The notes beneath the pieces were generated by a model that saw only the letters and a program-made list of their open reading frames with translations, did not search any database and was not told the DNA's origin. The translations under genes were made by a program, and so were the position numbers. From assembly GCA_035527155.1 (NCBI GenBank), contig DATLBB010000240.1, positions 1-39,074 on the forward strand: a stretch of 39,074 nucleotides of DNA, written 5' to 3'. The stretch is from CS2-K091 sp035527155 (GTDB taxonomy: Bacteria; Planctomycetota; Phycisphaerae; Sedimentisphaerales; Anaerobacaceae). Of this stretch, positions 33,786-39,074 are shown one piece after another; the stretch's first letter is position 1; every line of letters begins with the position of its first letter.

Positions 33786-35213
33786 CTATTCGACCACCGC
33801 TCCGGCCTCAACCGGCACGCTGACAGGACGACGCTTGAACAAATCTATCTTCATCCACTTGTTGCTCTTGAATCGCCAGTAGTTCGCCAACCCGACGGCA
33901 ATAATACTAATTGTAGCGACTATCCAAGGCCCTAATGCCTCAAGCTTGCCAAAAAGCATAACTACAAGTAGGCCACCGAACAACAATATTACCACTGAGC
34001 CCAGCGCCGAGACAATAGCCAGCCATAACGTATCACCCGCACCGCGCAAAGACCCGCCGTAAATGATCCGTGCCGCATGAAACACCTGGTATATAGCAGC
34101 GCAAATCAAAATATTAGCTCCAATCCTGATTACCTCTTCCTCTGAAGACCAAAACGCCATCAAAGCATTTCTGAATACAAGGAAACAAATTCCCACAAAT
34201 CCCATATAAACCAACGCCACCTTCAAACAAATGCGGGTTTGCTTAGTTGCCAGCTCTTTTCTGCCCGCCCCTATTGTCTTGCCTACTGCTGCAGCTAAAG
34301 CCGTACCTATCCCAACAACAGGCATCACTGACAGGCTTGTGTACGAAAGCACCGCACTTGTCGCAGCCAATGCCTCCGTGCCGAATCGTCCAACGAGTGC
34401 AAACAGAATCATACCCCAGAATGCCACATTCATCATCAGTCCAAATCCTGCAGGAAGTCCCACTTTCAGCAAATCATACATCTTGCCGAAATCGAGGTTC
34501 ACCGCTCGCCTGGTCCTGAAGGCCATATTCATACCTCTACTCAGGAATACAGCCATATTTATAACAGCCGCGACAGCTATCCCGATAAATGTCCCCCAGC
34601 CTGCGCCTGCAATGCCCATAGGCGGCAAACCGAGCTTGCCGAAAATCAATACGTAATTAGCCGCTACGTTGGCCACCTGCCCGCATAACGATGCACACAT
34701 AGTAATGGTTGGCCGATGGATACCCATAAAGAATTGGTTGGCTGACCAGTTGATGACTGCCAGTATATGAGCGTAAAGTATGATTCGAAAATATATCACT
34801 TCCATCCCAGCCACCGCCAGCGGTTGTCCCATCATCTTAAAAATCCACGGTGCAGCCGGCCACATAATTGCCACGACAAACAGAAAGTACGCTAAACCCA
34901 TGTATATTGTCTGCCAGAAATAATTCGAGCAGCTTCTCTTATCGCCTCTGCCAAGACTCTGGCTCACAAACGTGCTCAGACTTACCATTGCGCCAATGGC
35001 GAAAGCGCTCGGCAGGAAGCTGGCAAAACCCGCCGGCAAAATCGCAGCCAGGGCCTCCGTCCCCAGACGGGATACCATGTATCTATCCACAAACTGCATA
35101 ATGGTGAACGATACGGTCGTCACTACCATTGGTGCCGCTAACTTCAGCATATATCTTAGTGAAGACTCGTCCACTATATGGCTTTGTGAAAGCAGAGATG
35201 ATTTGTCAGTCAT
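33786..35213 (-). CDS. MATE family multidrug/cation antiporter
   Basis: Inner-membrane exporter of 475 residues with twelve hydrophobic segments in two homologous halves. MLKLAAPMVVTTVSFTIMQFVDRYMVSRLGTEALAA is the family's first-helix region, and the second half repeats it with LLKVGLPAGFGLMMNVAFWGMILFALVGRFGTEALAA. It extrudes drugs or metabolites in exchange for Na+ or H+; substrate unknown. The ATG overlaps the stop of the DUF167 gene (ATGA), so it is coupled to it. It ends 36 nt from the convergent DUF1080 lipoprotein gene. Confidence 0.92.
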   Translation of the reverse strand: MTDKSSLLSQSHIVDESSLRYMLKLAAPMVVTTVSFTIMQFVDRYMVSRLGTEALAAILPAGFASFLPSAFAIGAMVSLSTFVSQSLGRGDKRSCSNYFWQTIYMGLAYFLFVVAIMWPAAPWIFKMMGQPLAVAGMEVIYFRIILYAHILAVINWSANQFFMGIHRPTITMCASLCGQVANVAANYVLIFGKLGLPPMGIAGAGWGTFIGIAVAAVINMAVFLSRGMNMAFRTRRAVNLDFGKMYDLLKVGLPAGFGLMMNVAFWGMILFALVGRFGTEALAATSAVLSYTSLSVMPVVGIGTALAAAVGKTIGAGRKELATKQTRICLKVALVYMGFVGICFLVFRNALMAFWSSEEEVIRIGANILICAAIYQVFHAARIIYGGSLRGAGDTLWLAIVSALGSVVILLFGGLLVVMLFGKLEALGPWIVATISIIAVGLANYWRFKSNKWMKIDLFKRRPVSVPVEAGAVVE

Positions 35214-35524
35214 TGGTCGGAACTCTGTTTATTCAAATTCAGTTTTTTTGATAGTTGCTCGACCGAGATTCCAAGAACTTGCACGCTCTTGACTGCGATT
35301 GTCTTGCCGGAGACTATCTTAATAGTGTTCTTTTTCACACCAAGTTGTTTCGCCAAAAAATCAAGCAAACACTTATTTGCTTTTCCCTTCTCCGGCGGGG
35401 CCGAAACCTTAATCTTCAACATCTCATCAAGCAGACCGCAGACAGCCGTCCTGCTGCTGCCGGGCACAATCTTTGCCGTAAAAACAACACCGCCATCAAT
35501 CTCTTCAACCGCTAAATTACTCAT
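35210..35524 (-). CDS. DUF167/YggU family protein
   Basis: Small soluble protein of 104 residues. The family signature is visible: GVVFTAKIVPGSSRTAVCGLLDEMLKIKVSAPPEKGKANKCLLDFLAKQLGV, then NTIKIVSGKTIAVKSVQVLGI. Length is normal. The biochemical role of the family is unknown. It precedes the MATE gene with a 4-nt overlap and follows the 100-residue unknown gene by 54 nt. Confidence 0.9.
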   Translation of the reverse strand: MSNLAVEEIDGGVVFTAKIVPGSSRTAVCGLLDEMLKIKVSAPPEKGKANKCLLDFLAKQLGVKKNTIKIVSGKTIAVKSVQVLGISVEQLSKKLNLNKQSSDQ

Positions 35525-35578
35525 AGACCGGATTGTAGCCGGTTGGATGAATACAAAGAAGAAAATTTTGTGTACAGC

Positions 35579-35881
35579 TCACTCAATATTTTCCCTGATG
35601 TTCCTGCCTATCGCCAACTGCACATACTTTTCAATCTGCTCGGCAAGCTCACCTAACGATGCAAGCTGGAAATCTTCGTAATGGCCCGGTACAAATTGTT
35701 CGTTCAAGGCCTTTTTGAAGATCCGAACTCGTATAACAGCCGGCTCAGCATCAGCCTTGCTGAAATCGCTGTCTTTATGCTCGCTAAGCTCAACACGCCA
35801 GTCTTCGCTTATAAAGACCAGGCACTTGCCGGTAAAAACCGCCAACGGAAAGTAATCGCGTAATAATTTAAGAGTTTCCAT
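35579..35881 (-). CDS. hypothetical protein, 100 residues
   Basis: Not recognised. The protein is soluble and mixed alpha/beta, with a hydrophobic start (LRDYFPLAVFTGKCLVFI) and a C-terminal amphipathic helix (LGELAEQIEKYVQLAIGRNIRENIE). It has no signal peptide. It sits between GH28 (34 nt upstream) and the DUF167 gene (54 nt downstream), all on the minus strand, so it may be co-transcribed. Coding is supported by position and by a plausible composition rather than by homology; the ribosome site is weak. Confidence 0.55.
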   Translation of the reverse strand: METLKLLRDYFPLAVFTGKCLVFISEDWRVELSEHKDSDFSKADAEPAVIRVRIFKKALNEQFVPGHYEDFQLASLGELAEQIEKYVQLAIGRNIRENIE

Positions 35882-35915
35882 ATGTTTTATTGATATATCC
35901 CCAAAAAACCAACAT

Positions 35916-37532
35916 TCATCTCGTCCGATTGTTGTCCAGATAAACTGCGTTCTCTTTCGTCTGTCCTCCTGTTTCCAGAATCCGTTTTACTTTACTCATG
36001 TTGTTGTTCATCAAGGTAATCTCATCTGACTCGTTCCCGTCCACTTGGACAAATGTTGTAACAGGATTGCGCGGACTGCATCCATGGATAAAGGCCCCGC
36101 GCACTTGCTTAAGCCATATCAAAGCCTTCGTTGACGCAGTGCTTTCCGCGTCGAAATCGAAAATCTCCAGGTCCTTTACATCATCTAAGACCAGCCCGGG
36201 CCGATATTCCGCCTTGTCAAATCCCAGATCCAGATGATGAAATTCAATGCTCTTCGCGTGACGGACATAAAATCCATAAGCCGGAAGGGTTCCGTACATT
36301 CTGCAGCCTGGATATGCTTCTGGACGTTCCGGGATTTCTCTGAGCGCATCCTCTGTCGTGCCGCCCCCCTTAAAGCGAATCCTGATGTTCGAGAGAGTAA
36401 CGTCTTCGATTGGAAATCCCGGTAGTCCGGTGATATGGCATCCGACGACCCTCTTGCCCACAGGTTCGATCCAGCCGCCCACTCCGGTCGCCTGAACATT
36501 GCTTATCGTAATGTTCCGCACCTTGCCCACCCCTGGTTTTCCCTTTCTGTCGTACAGCCGGGCACGATTTCCCAAACGGATGAATATAGCGCTTCCCTTT
36601 ACATTTCTCATCGTGATGTTACTGATGTTAACACGCTCAAGTGTCCCACCATCGACTATCAGAAGTGCGATTCCCGAGTTACGAGTATCGTATATAGTAC
36701 AGTTGCTGACCGTTATATTTTGAAATCCGCCGCCGGATTCCGTACCAAACTTAATGGCCGAGGCATTGCTGCTCACGATGCAGTTCATTATAGTTATATT
36801 CCTGCAGGGACGGTCTGATGTGCTTTTGAGTACAATCCCGTCGTCGTCACTGTTTATCACGCAGTTGGATACCCGCACCTGCTGACAACTATTAATATTA
36901 AGCCCGTCTTCATTCCGGCCGGGGGCGCTTGCATACCGTGGCTTCTCTATGTCCGGATTAATCCTGCTCTCGACCGTGACGCCGTCAATAACAAGATTGT
37001 CACATTTGAAGTAGTGTTGTACCCACGTCGTGGAGTTGCGAAGAAAAATATCTTTAACCTTTACGTTTTTGCACTGAACAAAGTGGATTGGGTGATTTCT
37101 TACTTTCGGAAACTCCTTGCTGGCCCCACCATGCCCGTCAATAGTGCCCCGGCCTTCGACACAGATATTCTCCACGTTCTCGGCGTAAACCAGACTTCGG
37201 TGTGTATAATCTTCTTTGCTTCTGCTGGCTAAGAGAACGGCGCCTCCATCTATATAAAGCCCAACATTATTCTTTAGCGTTATGCCTCCGCACAGAAACG
37301 TGCCGCTGCTCAGATAAACCCTCCCTCCACCGGCCTGCGCACAAGTGTCAATCGCGGTTTGGATGGCTTTGGTGTCTAATCTTACTCCATCGCCCGCGGC
37401 GCCGTAATCGCGCACGTCGTACAGCACTCTTGCCCGTTGTCCCTTCACTACCGCCAAAGCAATCCGCTCAAATGTACCGACCGACATCACGCCAATCAAA
37501 AAAACAATGCAAATGAAGCGAACTCTAATGAT
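35916..37532 (-). CDS. exported GH28/pectate-lyase-superfamily protein, apparent non-AUG start
   Basis: Right-handed beta-helix protein, 538 residues if started at ATC 37532. The N-terminal pectate-lyase-superfamily motif DVRDYGAAGDGVRLDTKAIQTAI is followed by GH28 features: RNEDGLNI (207-210 region), NSDDDGIVLKS (229-231) and SAIKFGTESGGG (261-266 region) in place of the common GHG. Repeats of NITISN type fill the helix. AAAGGAGA stands about 7 nt before ATC 37532, and the residues from there (IIRVRFICIVFLIGVM) make a proper signal peptide ending near ALA. The conventional starts (TTG 37499, ATG 37487) would cut into it. Likely a polygalacturonase-like enzyme; the substrate is unproven. Confidence 0.82.
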   Translation of the reverse strand: MIRVRFICIVFLIGVMSVGTFERIALAVVKGQRARVLYDVRDYGAAGDGVRLDTKAIQTAIDTCAQAGGGRVYLSSGTFLCGGITLKNNVGLYIDGGAVLLASRSKEDYTHRSLVYAENVENICVEGRGTIDGHGGASKEFPKVRNHPIHFVQCKNVKVKDIFLRNSTTWVQHYFKCDNLVIDGVTVESRINPDIEKPRYASAPGRNEDGLNINSCQQVRVSNCVINSDDDGIVLKSTSDRPCRNITIMNCIVSSNASAIKFGTESGGGFQNITVSNCTIYDTRNSGIALLIVDGGTLERVNISNITMRNVKGSAIFIRLGNRARLYDRKGKPGVGKVRNITISNVQATGVGGWIEPVGKRVVGCHITGLPGFPIEDVTLSNIRIRFKGGGTTEDALREIPERPEAYPGCRMYGTLPAYGFYVRHAKSIEFHHLDLGFDKAEYRPGLVLDDVKDLEIFDFDAESTASTKALIWLKQVRGAFIHGCSPRNPVTTFVQVDGNESDEITLMNNNMSKVKRILETGGQTKENAVYLDNNRTR

Positions 37533-37589
37533 ACCAGACTCTCCTTTCAGCTTATGCTGTACGTTCCAGAACTAATACATATCCGATTG

Positions 37590-39074
37590 CTATCTTGACG
37601 GACGATTTAATTTTCGCCACGCGCCAATTGACCGCTTCAGGTTATCGTAAGCATCACCGCCAATGCCATATCCCTGCAGTCCTATCGGGCCGGTGTAACC
37701 TGCATCATCCAGCGTCTTTAAAAATCCGTACATATCAAAGCTGCCCCGGTCCAATGTCTGAATCAGTTGTTTCCAGTCTTTTCCTCCGCTGTCAGCGCCG
37801 TTGATACTAACCACAGACAGGTATGGCATTGCCGAATTCAATAGTGACTTCATATTTTTCTCATCATCCACCATTAGCCAGTGACATAGATTGAAGGTTA
37901 CTCCCACATTTTTCCGGTCTACTTTCTTGGCCACTCGCACCCCATCCTCCACTCGCTCGACCCAGAATCCTTGGTGCGGATAAAGCGAGACTCGCAGCCC
38001 AGCCTCAGCCGCCATATCTGCAATCTCTCGAATGACTTCCACCGCACGCGCATCGCCTTCCGGGGAAGACGGCTTATGCTTTTTGCTTAATACAAACAGC
38101 CAGAGTACCGCATTGCGCCCCTTCAATACCTCGATTGCTTCTTTTAGTTCCGGGCCATACTTGGGCTGGTCGGCATCAATATTTGCTCCAAGATAAACGG
38201 CAAAAAGCCTCAAGCCGTTTTTATCCAGCTCTTCGAGCATCTCCGCCACTCCTTTGCCCGCAGTACAACCGATACCGTCATATCCCAGCTCCTTGACCAT
38301 CTCCACCTGCTGTTTTGCAGTCTTGTGTTTGACATCTTTTGTCCCCGTATCCATGGCAAAGAACGGCAGTGCCCCTGCCGGTTCGAGCTGGATATTACGA
38401 TACGCCACCGGCCCGTGGTCGCCCTGCAACATAAGAGGCCCAGTCGGCTTCTCGTCATTATATGTGCTGGCCCGTGTCGGCCCGGTAAGCTCCAGATCTT
38501 CATGGACCACGATGTCGTTGTGCAAAACCTTTTCAAATCTGGCATTGGAAATCTTTCGCCCATCCTTGTCGAAACGCGGAGCCCGGAATATCACGTCAAA
38601 CGTTTGCCACTGTCCCGGTGCTCGCGAAGCGTTGACACGCGGGGAATGGCCTTCGAAGCCCTTGGGATTTCTGTTGTCATCCCACCGCTCGTAAATACCG
38701 CCGCACTCAATGCCTGAGTATTGGCCTTTTTCCACACCGTAGCTGTCGTAGACCTGAATTTCATATCGGCCCATAAAGTAAACACCGGAGTTGGATCCTT
38801 TTGGAACCATAAACTCGATATGTGCCTTCACATCACCGAATTCCGCCTTACTTAGTATGTTCCTTGTCCTGCCTGTAGGCCCATTCAAAATTACACCGGT
38901 CCCCGGCTTGCTGCTCAGTAACTTCACATTCCTGGGATTTGTAAAGGTATCACCGACAATTTCCCATTGTCCTGTATTACCCTGCCAGGCGGAGAAATCA
39001 TCACTTACTAAATAAACTTTGGCGCCGGCGCTTCCCACCGGCAGTAAACAAAAAGCTACAACAAACACCAACAT
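37590..39074 (-). CDS. exported DUF1080-TIM barrel fusion, possibly cut at the window edge
   Basis: 494 residues to the window end. An ATG coincides with the last three bases and gives a good signal peptide (MLVFVVAFCLLPVGSAGA), but the gene may extend further. Residues about 22-232 are a DUF1080 domain (YLVSDDFSAW, NSGVYFMGRYEIQVYDSYG, GPVAYRNIQLEP). Residues about 240-490 are a sugar-phosphate isomerase/AP endonuclease-like TIM barrel: MVKELGYDGIGC, GLRVSLYPHQGFWVE, VGVTFNLCHWLM, YTGPIGLQGYG. This pairing suggests processing of oxidised (3-keto) sugars, inferred from the families. It is followed 57 nt later by GH28 on the same strand. Confidence 0.82.
   Translation of the reverse strand: MLVFVVAFCLLPVGSAGAKVYLVSDDFSAWQGNTGQWEIVGDTFTNPRNVKLLSSKPGTGVILNGPTGRTRNILSKAEFGDVKAHIEFMVPKGSNSGVYFMGRYEIQVYDSYGVEKGQYSGIECGGIYERWDDNRNPKGFEGHSPRVNASRAPGQWQTFDVIFRAPRFDKDGRKISNARFEKVLHNDIVVHEDLELTGPTRASTYNDEKPTGPLMLQGDHGPVAYRNIQLEPAGALPFFAMDTGTKDVKHKTAKQQVEMVKELGYDGIGCTAGKGVAEMLEELDKNGLRLFAVYLGANIDADQPKYGPELKEAIEVLKGRNAVLWLFVLSKKHKPSSPEGDARAVEVIREIADMAAEAGLRVSLYPHQGFWVERVEDGVRVAKKVDRKNVGVTFNLCHWLMVDDEKNMKSLLNSAMPYLSVVSINGADSGGKDWKQLIQTLDRGSFDMYGFLKTLDDAGYTGPIGLQGYGIGGDAYDNLKRSIGAWRKLNRPSR

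Overview
The window looks like a chromosomal stretch of a Gram-negative planctomycete, most likely class Phycisphaerae. This is inference from content. The lipopolysaccharide (LPS) genes kdtA, lpxD, lpxI, a GT9 transferase and a Kdo/heptose-type kinase imply an outer membrane. Two secreted proteins end in dockerin-like tails of the 'DLxDFAxLAxxW' kind common in that class. DUF1080 proteins, a GH28 and a large GH-PL fusion fit a marine or anaerobic polysaccharide degrader. Sigma-70-like promoters with near-consensus hexamers are visible throughout.

Layout. 1-2951 (minus): kdtA, cut by the window edge, and a secreted two-DTG aspartic protease with a dockerin-like tail. 3122-3195 (plus): tRNA-Arg(CCG), followed by a hairpin and about 540 nt without a recognisable gene. 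3794-6019 (minus): cvpA and a membrane-anchored GspE/PilB-type ATPase, divergent from the next block. 6243-10819 (plus): the classical translation cluster thrS-infC-rpmI-rplT-pheS, with infC apparently starting at AUC and no pheT after pheS. 10886-19010 (plus): rmlA-rmlC-rmlD-rmlB, overlapping by a few bases at each join, then glycosyltransferases, a DegT-type aminotransferase and a methyltransferase; this makes dTDP-rhamnose and possibly a dTDP-amino sugar for surface glycan. 19017-24762 (minus): lpxD-lpxI-LPS kinase-methyltransferase/kinase-like protein-GT2, driven by a consensus promoter and converging on the plus cluster with only 6 nt between. 25098-26150 (minus): a GT9 transferase.

26372-39074 is mainly secreted and envelope function: a GH-PL fusion, a small dockerin-like protein translationally coupled to a peptidase S74 (tail-fibre chaperone) protein with a possible 32-residue leader ORF, a transglutaminase-like TPR protein, a DUF1080 lipoprotein, then MATE, YggU, an unknown 100-residue protein, a GH28 (apparently starting at AUC or AUU) and a DUF1080-TIM barrel fusion running off the right edge.

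Functionally, the left two thirds couple translation genes to outer-membrane glycan synthesis (lipid A, Kdo, core phosphorylation, rhamnose-containing glycan). The right third is a scavenging or display set for plant or algal polysaccharide. No IS element, phage, CRISPR array or replication origin was found. Several intergenic palindromic repeats are present.
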